A stretch of 64,000 bases of DNA, from contig NZ_JAFBEB010000014.1 of the NCBI RefSeq assembly GCF_016908525.1, positions 31,757 through 95,756 of the forward strand, read 5' to 3'. The stretch is from Brevibacillus fulvus (GTDB taxonomy: Bacteria; Bacillota; Bacilli; Brevibacillales; Brevibacillaceae). Under the pieces are notes generated by a model, which was given only the letters and a program-made list of their open reading frames with translations, made no database searches and was not told where the DNA came from. This document shows, piece after piece, positions 44,347 to 53,668 of the stretch (positions are counted from its first letter, which is position 1; every line of letters begins with the position of its first letter). Both the position numbers and the translations under genes were made by a program.

Positions 44347-45239
44347 ACATGCACGAGCGTAACAAACGAGAAGAAATCAATACGTTTTCCATTGTCGGTT
44401 TTGATCCGGAAACAGGGGAGCTGGGGGTAGCGGTTGCCTCCAAATTTTTAGCGGTTGGTGCGATCGTTCCATGGGCGAAGGCTGGCGTGGGCGCGGTGGC
44501 CACGCAATCGTGGGCCAATACCGACTATGGAACAAAGGGACTGGAGCTGCTGGCGCAAGGAATGACGGCGCAGCAAGTGCTCGATCAGCTGGTTGCGGAA
44601 GACGAAGGACGCCTGGTTCGCCAGGTTGGCATGGTCGACGCCAAAGGCAACAGTGCGACCTATACCGGTGAAGAATGTCACGCTTGGGCTGGCGGGATTA
44701 CCGGACCCAACTTTGCCGCACAGGGAAATATTCTCGTTGATGAGCAGACCGTGCAAGCGATGGCGCAGACGTTTCAATCCGCCGCCGGTTCGCTGGCCGA
44801 ACGACTGCTTGCCGCGTTGCAAGCGGGAGAGGATGCCGGCGGGGACAGCCGCGGCAAACAGTCAGCCGCTTTGTTGATTGTCAAGGAAGGCGGCGGTTAC
44901 GGCGGGAAGATCGACAAGTATATTGATTTGCGCGTCGATGATCATCTGGAACCGGTGCGGGAGTTGAATCGTCTGTTTTACCTGCATCAACTCTACTTTA
45001 CGAAGCCGCGCCCGGAAGATTTTTTGGAAATCGACGAGCCATTGCGGAAAAAACTGCAAGACCATCTCGTGGCACTCGGCTATTTAACGGCAGAGGATCA
45101 GCAAAATCCTGCGCTTTTCTTCGAGAAGTTGCACGAGTTTCAATTGATCGAAAACTTCGACGAGCGGATTGCGGAAGCAGGCAAAGTGGACAAAAAAGTG
45201 GTGGAATTTATGGAACAATTGGCTGCGAAAAAGGGATAG
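44343..45239 (+). CDS. DUF1028 Ntn-hydrolase-like protein with peptidoglycan-binding-like domain
   Basis: A 298-residue protein. Residues 14-215 are DUF1028: TFSIVGFDPETGELGVAVAS, AVGAIVPWAKAGVGAVATQS and NSATYTGEECHAWAGG. The fold is of the Ntn-hydrolase type; the Thr of TFSIV is the candidate nucleophile once exposed. Residues 220-298 match the small helical domain often fused to it. DUF1028 genes commonly lie with peptide ABC transporters and peptidases, which fits the permease remnant directly upstream. Reaction unknown. GAGAGGGG precedes ATG 44343. Confidence 0.85.
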   Translation: MNMHERNKREEINTFSIVGFDPETGELGVAVASKFLAVGAIVPWAKAGVGAVATQSWANTDYGTKGLELLAQGMTAQQVLDQLVAEDEGRLVRQVGMVDAKGNSATYTGEECHAWAGGITGPNFAAQGNILVDEQTVQAMAQTFQSAAGSLAERLLAALQAGEDAGGDSRGKQSAALLIVKEGGGYGGKIDKYIDLRVDDHLEPVRELNRLFYLHQLYFTKPRPEDFLEIDEPLRKKLQDHLVALGYLTAEDQQNPALFFEKLHEFQLIENFDERIAEAGKVDKKVVEFMEQLAAKKG

Positions 45240-45273
45240 AACACTATATCGCCTGTCCATGAGGGCCGGTCGG

Positions 45274-45308
45274 CAGGGCTGCTGTTTCACAGACACAGCC
45301 CTTTTGTT
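45274..45308 (+). terminator. Terminator after the DUF1028 gene
   Basis: AGGGCTG pairs with CAGCCCT around a 14-base loop and is followed by TTTTGTT. Confidence 0.65.
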
Positions 45309-45309
45309 C

Positions 45310-45543
45310 TTAGAAGGGGTAGCGTTCTCCATCTCCGGTAAACAATTCTCTGACGAAGTGATAGGCACGGACTGGCAAATCGGGAAAGACGATGGCCAGC
45401 TGTCCTTCGGCAAGCGGCAATTTGCTATCCGGCGAAGGGGACTCGATTGCATGGGGGATCTCCATTTTTTCCAACGTTTGCTTCAAATAACTTGCTTCAT
45501 CCCAGGTAACCCGGTAGTAAAAAGATTTCTTTCGGTCTTCCAT
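45310..45543 (-). CDS. Small conserved-looking protein, 77 aa
   Basis: Starts MEDRKKSFYYRVTWDEASYL and ends RELFTGDGERYPF. I know no family name. AAGGAG lies nine bases before ATG 45543, and base use is coding-like. The sequence alternates helix and strand (a LKQTLEKMEIPHAIES helix then LAIVFPDLPVRAYHFVREL), suggesting a small soluble alpha/beta protein. Function unknown. It is convergent with the DUF1028 gene. Confidence 0.65.
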   Translation of the reverse strand: MEDRKKSFYYRVTWDEASYLKQTLEKMEIPHAIESPSPDSKLPLAEGQLAIVFPDLPVRAYHFVRELFTGDGERYPF

Positions 45544-45892
45544 GTGGACACACTCCTTTCTCTCAAAGGTAACACAATCATGGGGACTTAAAAAGGCAAC
45601 GAACGGAAAAGATGGTCATGGAGTCAAGTTTGCCCGGATGACTACTATGATTTAACCATATCCAAGAATGCAATCGAACTCAAATCCTTATTGAGGTATT
45701 TTCTGGCGCTTCCGGGTGGCAATGGCGGCCGGGAACGGCGGGAATGTCCCGTTATCTCGGCAAAATTTCACAAAAGGCTTTGACAGCCAATTTTCACACC
45801 GCGATAATCAATGTAACAACGTCCAGAAACCTATGCCGAATGGTTTTGCTCGCGCTGAACTGGAACGGATTTGCGGAAGGGAGAGAGGAAAA
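45544..45892 (+). other. Non-coding region with paired hairpins before the molybdopterin oxidoreductase
   Basis: About 350 bases without a supported gene. At 45706-45770 two stems follow each other: TTCCGG with CCGGGAA, then CGGGA with TCCCG around ATG. A structured 5' leader is possible, for example a molybdenum-cofactor type element, but I cannot confirm the consensus. Confidence 0.25.
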
Positions 45893-47932
45893 ATGGCGTC
45901 ACCCGTATCACAATCGGATGGTGTTTTTCATTCCGTATGTTCACTCGATTGTCCCGATCAATGCGGACTGCTTGTCCATAAACAAAATGGAAAAATCGTT
46001 AAGATCACAGGCGATCCCGAGCATCCGGTGACCAAGGGAAACATATGCAACAAGGTGCGGCATATGACCGAGCGGATTTATGATGCCAAGCGTTTGACCC
46101 ATCCGCTGCGCAGGGTGGGGAACAAAGGGGAAGGCCGGTTTGCGCCCATCAGTTGGGAGGAAGCGATCGGAGAGATTGCCGAACGTTGGAAGAAGCTGAT
46201 TGCTGAAGAGGGCGCCGAGTCGATTTTGCCTTACAGCTTCTACGGAAATATGGGCCGGATCAACACGGAGGGAATGGACCGGCGGTTTTTCCACCGCTTG
46301 GGGGCCAGCCGGCTGGACCGCACGATTTGCAACTCTGCCGGCAATGTTGGTTACACGTATACAATGGGAGGCAGCATCGGAACAGATCCGGAGGAGACGA
46401 TTCACGCCAAGCTGTTGATCATGTGGGGAATCAATGCGGTCAGTACCAATCAGCATCAGGTCGTGTTGGCGGAACAGGCGCGCAAAAACGGAGCGCAAGT
46501 CGTGGCGATCGATGTCCATAAAAATCAAACCGGCCGCTGGGCAGACTGGTTTATTCCCATCCTGCCGGGAACCGACAGTGCCCTCGCTTTGGGCATGATG
46601 CATATTTTGTTTGCGGAAAATCTGGTTGACGAAGCGTTTCTGCAAACCTATACAGTCGGACATGAAGCGCTGCGCGAGCATGTGCGTGCCTATGATCCGG
46701 CAACCGTTTCTTCGATTACAGGAGTCCCTGAGCAAGACTTGTACCGCCTGGCCCGGTTGTACGGACAAACCACTCCTTCGTTCATTCGAATCGGCAACGG
46801 ACTGCAGCATCACGATAATGGCGGGATGAGCGTCAGAACCATCGCTTGTTTGCCGGCTTTGACCGGCCAATGGCAGTATAAAGGCGGAGGTGCGCTCAAG
46901 GGTAATTCCAAGTTTCTCGAATTTAACAGGCAAGCCTTGCAGCGGCCTGATCTGCTGCCAAAGCAGGATATCCGCATCATCAACATGAATCAGCTCGGCA
47001 ACGCTTTGTTGTCGTTGGATCGGCCGATTCGCTCGCTGTATGTTTACAACAGCAATCCAGCCGTCGTCGCTCCGGAAACGAACAAGGTGATCGCGGGGTT
47101 GGCGCGCGAAGATTTGTTTACCGTCGTGCACGATTTGTTTGTCACAGAGACCGCCAAGTACGCCGATCTTGTTCTGCCGGCCACATCGTCGTTTGAAAAT
47201 ACCGATTTTTATACATCATACTGGCACCACTATGTGCAAATCCAACAGCCGGTCATCGAACCTGTCGGCGAAAGCAAATCCAACACCGAGGTATTTCGCC
47301 TGCTGGCCAAAGCGATGGGCTTTACGGAACAAGCTTTGCAAGATTCCGACGAGGAGTTGATCCGGCAAGCCTGGGAACATCACCAGAACCCTGGGTTGCC
47401 CGATCTTACCTATGAGCAGCTGCTCGAGCGTCAATATGTAAAAGCGAAGCGGAATGGACGGCTGCCCGTACCGTTGCCGACCCCCAGCGGAAAAATCGAG
47501 TTGTATTCGGCGAGAATGGAAGCGGACGGTCTTCCGCCACTGCCTGCATACCTGCCGCCGGTCGAGGAAAGCGACTATCCGTTTCGGTTTATTCCCGGTC
47601 CCAACCATAATTTTCTAAATTCCACCTTTTCCAACAGCGAGAAGCATATCCGCCTGGAAAAAGAGCCGAAGTTGCATATCCATGCAAGCGACGCCGCCTC
47701 TCTTGGCATCGTCAGCGGAGATCGCGTGAAAGTGTGGAATCAGCGGGGAGAATGCTACCTGATCGCGGCTGTCGGAGAGAATGTCTTGCCGGGGGTGTTG
47801 GTGAGTCAGGGCCTGTGGGTTGATTCGCCTGCCGGCAAGCCATTTGTCAACGCCTTGACGCCCGACCGCATTGCCGATATGGGAGGCGGGGCCACTTTTT
47901 TCTCCGGTCGCGTTGCCATTCAAAAAGTGTGA
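45893..47932 (+). CDS. Molybdopterin-dependent oxidoreductase (YoaE-like)
   Basis: A 679-residue member of the DMSO reductase family. Residues 12-60 bind a 4Fe-4S cluster (CSLDCPDQCGL and later GNICNKV). The molybdopterin domains follow (ICNSAGNVGYTYTMGGSIG, WGINAVSTNQHQ, RIGNGLQHHDNGG) and the C-terminal molydopterin dinucleotide domain (GPNHNFLNSTFSN, VSQGLWVDSPAGKPFVNAL). No Tat signal is present, so it is cytoplasmic. No partner subunit or cofactor gene lies nearby, as with Bacillus YoaE. ATG 45893 follows AGAGAGG. Substrate unknown. Confidence 0.92.
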   Translation: MASPVSQSDGVFHSVCSLDCPDQCGLLVHKQNGKIVKITGDPEHPVTKGNICNKVRHMTERIYDAKRLTHPLRRVGNKGEGRFAPISWEEAIGEIAERWKKLIAEEGAESILPYSFYGNMGRINTEGMDRRFFHRLGASRLDRTICNSAGNVGYTYTMGGSIGTDPEETIHAKLLIMWGINAVSTNQHQVVLAEQARKNGAQVVAIDVHKNQTGRWADWFIPILPGTDSALALGMMHILFAENLVDEAFLQTYTVGHEALREHVRAYDPATVSSITGVPEQDLYRLARLYGQTTPSFIRIGNGLQHHDNGGMSVRTIACLPALTGQWQYKGGGALKGNSKFLEFNRQALQRPDLLPKQDIRIINMNQLGNALLSLDRPIRSLYVYNSNPAVVAPETNKVIAGLAREDLFTVVHDLFVTETAKYADLVLPATSSFENTDFYTSYWHHYVQIQQPVIEPVGESKSNTEVFRLLAKAMGFTEQALQDSDEELIRQAWEHHQNPGLPDLTYEQLLERQYVKAKRNGRLPVPLPTPSGKIELYSARMEADGLPPLPAYLPPVEESDYPFRFIPGPNHNFLNSTFSNSEKHIRLEKEPKLHIHASDAASLGIVSGDRVKVWNQRGECYLIAAVGENVLPGVLVSQGLWVDSPAGKPFVNALTPDRIADMGGGATFFSGRVAIQKV

Positions 47933-47941
47933 CAAACTGCG

Positions 47942-47970
47942 CCATCCATTGGAAATGGATGGTTTTTTTG
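47942..47970 (+). terminator. Terminator after the molybdopterin oxidoreductase
   Basis: CCATCCATT pairs perfectly with AATGGATGG around GGA and ends in seven T. Confidence 0.9.
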
Positions 47971-47973
47971 TTG

Positions 47974-48002
47974 TTGACGGAGCAACAAGGAGCTGATAAG
48001 AT
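47974..48002 (+). promoter_or_regulatory. Promoter of the efeOBU operon
   Basis: TTGACG at 47974 and TAAGAT at 47997 are exactly 17 bases apart; the start would be near 48009, at the Fur box. Confidence 0.65.
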
Positions 48003-48010
48003 AACAAATG

Positions 48011-48031
48011 TGATAATGATTCTCATTATCA
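48011..48031 (+). promoter_or_regulatory. Fur box
   Basis: A perfect 9-3-9 inverted repeat with half-site TGATAATGA and spacer TTC, the classical GATAATGATAATCATTATC type. It lies at the predicted transcription start, so iron-loaded Fur would block the efe operon. Confidence 0.92.
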
Positions 48032-48083
48032 AAAAAGATTCATACATAATTTTATCCCACCTGTTTTCAAAGGAGCGAGAAAG

Positions 48084-48980
48084 ATGAAAGTCTCTTATGT
48101 TACGTCCCTTTTCCTGAGTTCAACGCTGTTGTTTGCCGGCTGTTCCTCCAGTAATGAATCCGCGGAGCAAACGCCGAATCAAGCGGCAGCACAACCGGCG
48201 GCCAGCCAACCGACTGCCGCAGCCCAGCCGGAAGCAGGCGACGTACAGGGAGATCCACAATTGGCGCAAACGGTTGATCAGTACCGTTCCTATGTGGTGA
48301 CCCAGTGCGATGCGTTTGTGAAGGCGACCGAACAATTTGCCAACGCAGTCAAAGCAGGAAATGTAGAACAAGCGAAAAAATTATATGCGCCGACGCGGAT
48401 GTATTACGAAAGAATCGAACCGATTGCGGAAGCGTTGGGCGATCTTGATCCGAACATCGATGCTCGGGAAGGCGATGTCCCTGATCAGGAGTGGCGCGGA
48501 TTCCACCGGATTGAACAAGCACTGTGGGAAAAGCAGACGGCCGAAGGGCAGGGAGCTTATGCCGATCAACTGCTGCAAGATGTGAAACAACTGCGGGCTT
48601 TGGTGGAGACGGTCGAGATTGACGGCAAGCTGCTGGTGACAGGTGCCGTCGAACTGTTAAATGAAGTTTCTTCTTCCAAAGTGACCGGCGAGGAAGAGCG
48701 CTATTCGCATACGGATTTGTACGATTTCGCCGCGAATGTGGAAGGAGCGCAACAAATTTTTGTTACGCTTAAACCGGTATTGGCGCAAAAAGATCAGCCA
48801 CTGACCGATACGATCGAACAACGTTTTGACAGTCTGTTTGCTTTGCTGGCTCCCTTCAAGCAAGGGGAAGGGTACGTCTCTTACACCGAATTAAAGCAAG
48901 AGCAAACCAAACAATTAAGCCAGGCGATCGATGCATTGGCCGAACCTCTTTCGCAGATGGGTACGGCGTTAAACTTGTAA
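48084..48980 (+). CDS. efeO: Iron uptake lipoprotein EfeO (M75 imelysin-like)
   Basis: A 298-residue lipoprotein. The signal peptide ends in the lipobox LFAGC, so Cys19 is lipidated. A Ser/Gln/Ala-rich linker follows, then the M75/EfeM domain with RMYYERIEPIAEALGDLDPN and the metal motif HRIE in WRGFHRIEQALW. It binds iron outside the membrane and passes it to EfeU. No cupredoxin domain is present, as usual for bacillar EfeO/EfeM. AAAGGAGCG precedes the ATG. Confidence 0.94.
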   Translation: MKVSYVTSLFLSSTLLFAGCSSSNESAEQTPNQAAAQPAASQPTAAAQPEAGDVQGDPQLAQTVDQYRSYVVTQCDAFVKATEQFANAVKAGNVEQAKKLYAPTRMYYERIEPIAEALGDLDPNIDAREGDVPDQEWRGFHRIEQALWEKQTAEGQGAYADQLLQDVKQLRALVETVEIDGKLLVTGAVELLNEVSSSKVTGEEERYSHTDLYDFAANVEGAQQIFVTLKPVLAQKDQPLTDTIEQRFDSLFALLAPFKQGEGYVSYTELKQEQTKQLSQAIDALAEPLSQMGTALNL

Positions 48981-48995
48981 AGAAGGTTGATTTAC

Positions 48996-50261
48996 ATGAG
49001 AAAAATCAGTCGGCGTGAATTGTTGCGGTTAACAGGAGCGGGCGGCCTGGGCATGTTGCTTGGCGGCGGCACGTTGAAGTGGCTCTCTCCGTCCAATGTA
49101 TCAACTTCGGCACCTGCAGCGTCCGGTATGTCAGCGACAGGTCAAGCCGTTCCTTTTTATGGGAAGCATCAGTCCGGCATCGTGACGCCTGCGCAGGATT
49201 TCCTTTATTTTGCCGCTTTCGACTTGATTGCAACCGACCGGGACGAAGTGCGCATACTGTTGCAAAAATGGTCGGCGATTGCCGCTCGTCTGCAAAGAGG
49301 AGAGACGGTGGGAGATGACGAAGGAAAACCGCTTGTGCCGCCGGTCGATACCGGCGAAACGATCGGTTTGCACCCGATGAGCCTGTCCTTGACCTTTGGC
49401 GTCGGCCCTTCCTTTTTCCGGCAAAAAGGGGTTAACCGGTTTGGGCTGGCTGACAGACAGCCGGAAGTATTAAGCGAACTCCCGCCATTTCCGGGCGACA
49501 ACCTGAAAGAGGAGTGGTGCGGCGGCGACATTTGCGTCCAGGCTTGCGCCAACGATCCGCAGGTTGCCTTTCACGCCATTCGCAACTTGGCGCGGGTCGC
49601 TCGCGGAGCAGCGGTCCTGCGCTGGACACAGGCAGGTTTTCAGCGGACGTCGACAGCCGATGCGGCAAAAGGTACCCCGCGCAACTTACTGGGCTTTAAA
49701 GATGGCACGGCCAATCCGGATACAACCGACAACGAACAGATGAATCAAGTGGTCTGGGTGCAACCGGATGAAGGGCCGGACTGGATGGTCAACGGCAGCT
49801 ACATGGTCGTTCGCCGCATCCAGATGCGGATTGAAGTGTGGGATCGGACGACGTTGCAGGAAGAAGAAAATACGTTTGGACGCCATCGGGAGAGCGGTGC
49901 GCCGCTCGGCAAACAAAATGAGTTTGATCCGCTCGACCTTGAGCGAAAAAATGAACGGGGTGAACTGATCATTCCGGAAAATGCCCATGTTCGGTTGGCG
50001 TTTGGTGACGGAACGGAGAAGATTTTGCGCCGCTCTTATTCGTATACGAACGGCATTGATCTTGATACGGGCCATCTCGATGCCGGTCTGCTCTTTATCT
50101 GTTTCCAACGCGATCCGCTGAAACAGTTTGTGCCGATCCAGCAGCGGCTGGCCAAGCAGGATGCATTGAATGAATATATCGTCCATGTGGGCAGTGCGGT
50201 GTTTGCATGCTTACCAGGAGCACAAGAAGGTGGTTATCTTGGGGAAACGTTATTTGCCTAA
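48996..50261 (+). CDS. efeB: Dyp-type heme peroxidase EfeB
   Basis: A 421-residue exported peroxidase. The twin-arginine signal SRRELLRLTG is in the first 15 residues, so it is folded with heme before export. GFKDGTANP is the DyP GxxDG motif and the C-terminal half carries the proximal His region. It oxidises Fe2+ to Fe3+ for EfeU. ATG 48996 has AGAAGG nine bases upstream. Its last 23 bases overlap efeU. Confidence 0.95.
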   Translation: MRKISRRELLRLTGAGGLGMLLGGGTLKWLSPSNVSTSAPAASGMSATGQAVPFYGKHQSGIVTPAQDFLYFAAFDLIATDRDEVRILLQKWSAIAARLQRGETVGDDEGKPLVPPVDTGETIGLHPMSLSLTFGVGPSFFRQKGVNRFGLADRQPEVLSELPPFPGDNLKEEWCGGDICVQACANDPQVAFHAIRNLARVARGAAVLRWTQAGFQRTSTADAAKGTPRNLLGFKDGTANPDTTDNEQMNQVVWVQPDEGPDWMVNGSYMVVRRIQMRIEVWDRTTLQEEENTFGRHRESGAPLGKQNEFDPLDLERKNERGELIIPENAHVRLAFGDGTEKILRRSYSYTNGIDLDTGHLDAGLLFICFQRDPLKQFVPIQQRLAKQDALNEYIVHVGSAVFACLPGAQEGGYLGETLFA

Positions 50262-52047
50262 CCGTTTGCTCGCGGCGGTCATGGCCATTTCGGCCATCGT
50301 CTGGCTGTTTGGCGTACAGCCGGGAACAGCAGCGGGAGCGCAAGCGAATTCGGGCAAGCCGGAGCAGCAATTGTTGCTGTTTGTTGGGGACGCCTTGGTG
50401 GCGATCGGGGATCAAGATTGGCCGGACGTCGCTGCCCATTTGCAGCAGTTTGCCGTCCAATGGCAGAAGCTCGACACGAACGGAAAGTCATCGGAGCAAG
50501 TTCAGGCAGCGTTGCAGCAAGCGCAAGCCGCATTAGCGCAGCCCAACCCGGATCAGCAAACCGTTTATCAGGCATTTTCCCAATTGGCAAAAGCGACCAA
50601 TCGTTTTTTGGCTGCGGGAACTGAGCAGACGGGGGACAAGGCGATCGCAGCGGCACAAACAATGGCCGTTTTGCTGCAGCAGCTCTCTTCAACCGTGGCA
50701 AACGGCGAACTGGAGCAGGCCAAACAACAATACGATCAACTCTATGATAAATGGTTGGCTGTAGAGTCTGCGGTTCGCACCGAACATTTTGACGCCTATG
50801 CCGCATTTGAGACCAGCCTCAGCCTGGTGCGGGTGGCGATTTCAACCGAACCGCCGCAGCCGGACAAGATGGAGCAGGCCATTGCCAACTTTGCCAGCCA
50901 GCTCGATCGGTTCATTTCGGGGCAATGGACAAAAAGCGATTCCGTTGCCCAGAGCGAGGTTGATGGCATCGCCGGTTTGCTTCAACTATTGGCGAAGGCC
51001 CAGCAGCAGATCACAGCGGAGCAAAGTCAGGCGGCAGCGGACACGATGCAGCAATTTATCGTCGCCTGGCCGATGGCGGAAGGCCAGGTACAAACCCGTT
51101 CTCCGCAAACGTACAGCGACGTGGAAACCAAAATGACGGAAGTTCCCGGCATTCTGCTGTCTACTCCGCCGAATTTGGCCAGAGCGGAGCAATTGATACA
51201 GTCGATTCGGTCGAGCCTGGAGCCGTTTGCCGAGCAAACGCAATATACAGCATGGGATGCTGCGATGATTCTGGTCAGGGAAGGGCTGGAGGCATTGCTG
51301 GTGGTGGCCGCTTTGTTGGCCTTTCTCCATCGAACCGGCAACAAACAAAAGCAAGCGTGGATCTGGTCAGGTGTTGCTTGTGGTGTACTGGTCAGCTGCG
51401 GGACCGCATTTTTGTTAAGCTATTTGCTTTCACAGGCCAAAGCGGGCAGCAGCAGCGAGCTGATCGAAGGGATCGCCGGTCTCGTTTCCGTCGGCTTGAT
51501 GCTGACCGTTGGAGCATGGCTCCATCAAAAATCCAACGTCAAGGCTTGGAACAACTATATTCAAAATAAAATGAACGCCGCACTGTCGACCGGAGCGTTG
51601 TGGTCGCTGGGGATTACGTCCTTTCTTGCTTTGCTGCGGGAAGGTACGGAAACGGTCATCTTTTATATCGGGATGACCGCCTCGATTCAAACCTCACAGC
51701 TTTTGCTGGGGATCGGCGGCGCCTTAGTCTTTCTGCTTTTGCTTGGTTATGTGCTGATCGTATATAGCGGACGGATTCCTGTTCGCCCCTTCTTTTTGAT
51801 TGCCAGCTTCCTCATTTACTATCTTGCGTTCAAATATGTAGGAGGCAGCATTCACGCCTTGCAAGTGGCTGGCAAACTTCCAACCCATGTGCCAGGCTAC
51901 TTGCCAACGATCAATGGGCTGGGCGTTTACCCCAGCCTGGAGACAACGATCCCGCAAATCTTCATCTTGTTGATTATCCTGATTTTGGCGGTGCGCACCG
52001 TCAAAGGACGTTCTTACCGGAAACTCATCAAAAAAGAACAGGTTTAA
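50239..52047 (+). CDS. efeU: Ferrous/ferric iron permease EfeU (FTR1 family)
   Basis: A 602-residue protein: signal peptide (residues 1-35), a long extracytoplasmic helical region of about 300 residues (Gln/Ala-rich, with repeated LxxxL heptads) and an FTR1 permease of about seven helices from residue 335. The two iron motifs are VREGLEALLV and LREGTETVIF. I place the start at TTG 50239, six bases after AAGGTGG and inside the efeB end. Operon order O-B-U differs from the usual U-O-B. Confidence 0.92.
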   Translation: MGKRYLPNRLLAAVMAISAIVWLFGVQPGTAAGAQANSGKPEQQLLLFVGDALVAIGDQDWPDVAAHLQQFAVQWQKLDTNGKSSEQVQAALQQAQAALAQPNPDQQTVYQAFSQLAKATNRFLAAGTEQTGDKAIAAAQTMAVLLQQLSSTVANGELEQAKQQYDQLYDKWLAVESAVRTEHFDAYAAFETSLSLVRVAISTEPPQPDKMEQAIANFASQLDRFISGQWTKSDSVAQSEVDGIAGLLQLLAKAQQQITAEQSQAAADTMQQFIVAWPMAEGQVQTRSPQTYSDVETKMTEVPGILLSTPPNLARAEQLIQSIRSSLEPFAEQTQYTAWDAAMILVREGLEALLVVAALLAFLHRTGNKQKQAWIWSGVACGVLVSCGTAFLLSYLLSQAKAGSSSELIEGIAGLVSVGLMLTVGAWLHQKSNVKAWNNYIQNKMNAALSTGALWSLGITSFLALLREGTETVIFYIGMTASIQTSQLLLGIGGALVFLLLLGYVLIVYSGRIPVRPFFLIASFLIYYLAFKYVGGSIHALQVAGKLPTHVPGYLPTINGLGVYPSLETTIPQIFILLIILILAVRTVKGRSYRKLIKKEQV

Positions 52048-52059
52048 ACGCCATCGCAA

Positions 52060-52096
52060 AGAGGGCCCTTGTCAAATCGGCAAGGGCTCTCTTGCT
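52060..52096. terminator. Terminator between efeU and the M20 peptidase gene
   Basis: AGAGGGCCCTTG and CAAGGGCTCTCT pair nearly fully around a nine-base loop. The two genes are convergent, so it may serve both. Confidence 0.75.
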
Positions 52097-52107
52097 TGTC
52101 TCTCCAA

Positions 52108-53241
52108 TTACAGCTTGAGCAAAAGATTGGCGAACAGGGCCGAGCGAATGCCCAATTGCTCAATCAAAATATGCTCATGTTCGGCGTGCAGCCCTTCACC
52201 CAATGCGCCGAGTCCATCCAAGGTGGGAATGCCGAGAGCGGCGCTGAAGTTTCCGTCGCTGCCGCCGCCGACGCTTGCTTCTTCGAGCGACAGACCGACT
52301 TCTTCTGCGGCGAGACGAGCTTTTTCGAAGAGCGCTTCCGTATGGGCGGTGCGAACCATCGGAGGACGATTCAATCCGCCGCTAACCTCCAGTCTCGCCC
52401 CTGGTAGAACCGGCTGCAAAGAGAGAATCGCCTTGGTTACACGGTCTGCTTCTTCCAGGGAACTGACCCGCACGTCGATCTGTGCTTTCGCATATTCCGG
52501 CACGACATTGCGCTTGTTGCCACCCGCAGCGATCCCGACATTGACCGTTGTTCCTTTTTCATAGTCGGTTAACGCTTGCAGGGCAATGACTTGATGCGCC
52601 AATTCTTCCACCGCATTGATTCCGTCCTCGTGATGGTTTCCGGCATGGGCAGCCCGGCCGTAAATTTTCAAGTCAAAAATCCCCACGCCTTTGCGTGCGG
52701 TTTTCAAGGCACCCGTATGAGCTTCGCCTGGTTCGGCCACCAAAACGCACTGGCTTTTGCGCGCTTCCGCCTCAATATAGGCTCGTGAAGTAACCGAACC
52801 GATCTCTTCATCAGAATTGCAGAGAAAGACGATTTTTTTGTTCAGCTTGAAGCCGAGTTCCTTAATCGCTTTGATCGCCCACAGCGCTTGGACTACCCCG
52901 CCCTTCATATCGAGAATGCCAGGACCATAAGCTTTTTCTCCTTCTACCCGATAGGTCAGACGTCCCTTGTCCCAAACGGTGTCAAAATGGCCAACGATTA
53001 AAATCTGTTCTTCTCCCTGGCCAATGCTGAATTTCAGATGGTCGCCAACGGCCGTTTGCGGCAAGACTTCAGCCGTTACCTGAAGATGTTTTTGAAACAA
53101 TTGTTGAAGGCAGCGGCCGCATTCGTCGACCAATGTCTTGTCTTGCGAAGGGGAATCTTTTTTGACCAGTTCGGCCAGATCAGTAAGGATGTCTTGTTCA
53201 TGCCGTTGCAAATACTCTTTCAAAGCGCTTGCTTCATTCAT
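52108..53241 (-). CDS. M20-family metallopeptidase (carboxypeptidase G2-like)
   Basis: A 377-residue zinc peptidase. VGHFDTVWD holds the first His and Asp ligands, GILDMKGG the bridging Asp, SDEEIGS the catalytic Glu pair, and GRAAHAGNHHEDGINAV the dimer-domain signature; HAEHEHI carries the last His. The family cuts C-terminal Glu, N-acyl groups or dipeptides. ATG 53241 follows GGGAG. It faces the YfcC carrier gene across a sigma-54 promoter region, so a link to amino acid or peptide use is inferred. Confidence 0.9.
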   Translation of the reverse strand: MNEASALKEYLQRHEQDILTDLAELVKKDSPSQDKTLVDECGRCLQQLFQKHLQVTAEVLPQTAVGDHLKFSIGQGEEQILIVGHFDTVWDKGRLTYRVEGEKAYGPGILDMKGGVVQALWAIKAIKELGFKLNKKIVFLCNSDEEIGSVTSRAYIEAEARKSQCVLVAEPGEAHTGALKTARKGVGIFDLKIYGRAAHAGNHHEDGINAVEELAHQVIALQALTDYEKGTTVNVGIAAGGNKRNVVPEYAKAQIDVRVSSLEEADRVTKAILSLQPVLPGARLEVSGGLNRPPMVRTAHTEALFEKARLAAEEVGLSLEEASVGGGSDGNFSAALGIPTLDGLGALGEGLHAEHEHILIEQLGIRSALFANLLLKL

Positions 53242-53437
53242 TGCACGATCGCTCCCGTCGGTTATAGTTTTGCTGTTTTTTTGCACAGTTTCACTTTTTT
53301 AATCACATTTAAAAATTTTTCGTGACAAATTCGGTGAAACTCGTCATGATTACGAATAGCAAGATGCTTGCCAATGAATTTTTTTAGTAAAACTTGAATT
53401 GACTGATTTTTGGGATTATTTTTAGGTTGATTTAATG

Positions 53438-53467
53438 GTTTTGGTATCCTAAAAAACACCCCAAAAC
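53438..53467. promoter_or_regulatory. Inverted repeat, possible upstream activating site
   Basis: GTTTTGG and CCAAAAC are 16 bases apart, about 100 bases upstream of the predicted sigma-54 start, where enhancer sites for the activator are usually found. No other use is evident. The rest of 53242-53533 is AT-rich and shows no gene. Confidence 0.4.
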
Positions 53468-53533
53468 AAGCCGTCAAGCAAAAGCAAGATCGAGAAAATT
53501 ATTTTTATATTGATTTCCTCTGAACTGGCTAAG

Positions 53534-53550
53534 TTGGTATGGTTGTTGCA
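53534..53550 (+). promoter_or_regulatory. Sigma-54 (RpoN) promoter
   Basis: TTGGTATGGTTGTTGCA: GG at -24 and GC at -12 with exactly ten bases between. It lies 120 bases before the YfcC-type carrier gene, and a sigma-54 activator gene lies directly after that carrier. Confidence 0.82.
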
Positions 53551-53668
53551 TAAGGATTTGCTAGCGTTCAGCTGAACAGGAGAGGGAGGGAAGAGAAGGA
53601 GAACAGTGATGCTCACAAAAAGTTGGCAAGCAAAAAACGTTTAACAAAAGCAAAGGAGGCCTTAGGGA

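Noticed and set aside
45941..47131. 396-codon minus-strand frame over the molybdopterin oxidoreductase
   Set aside because: Antisense shadow without start signals; the plus-strand protein has all family motifs.
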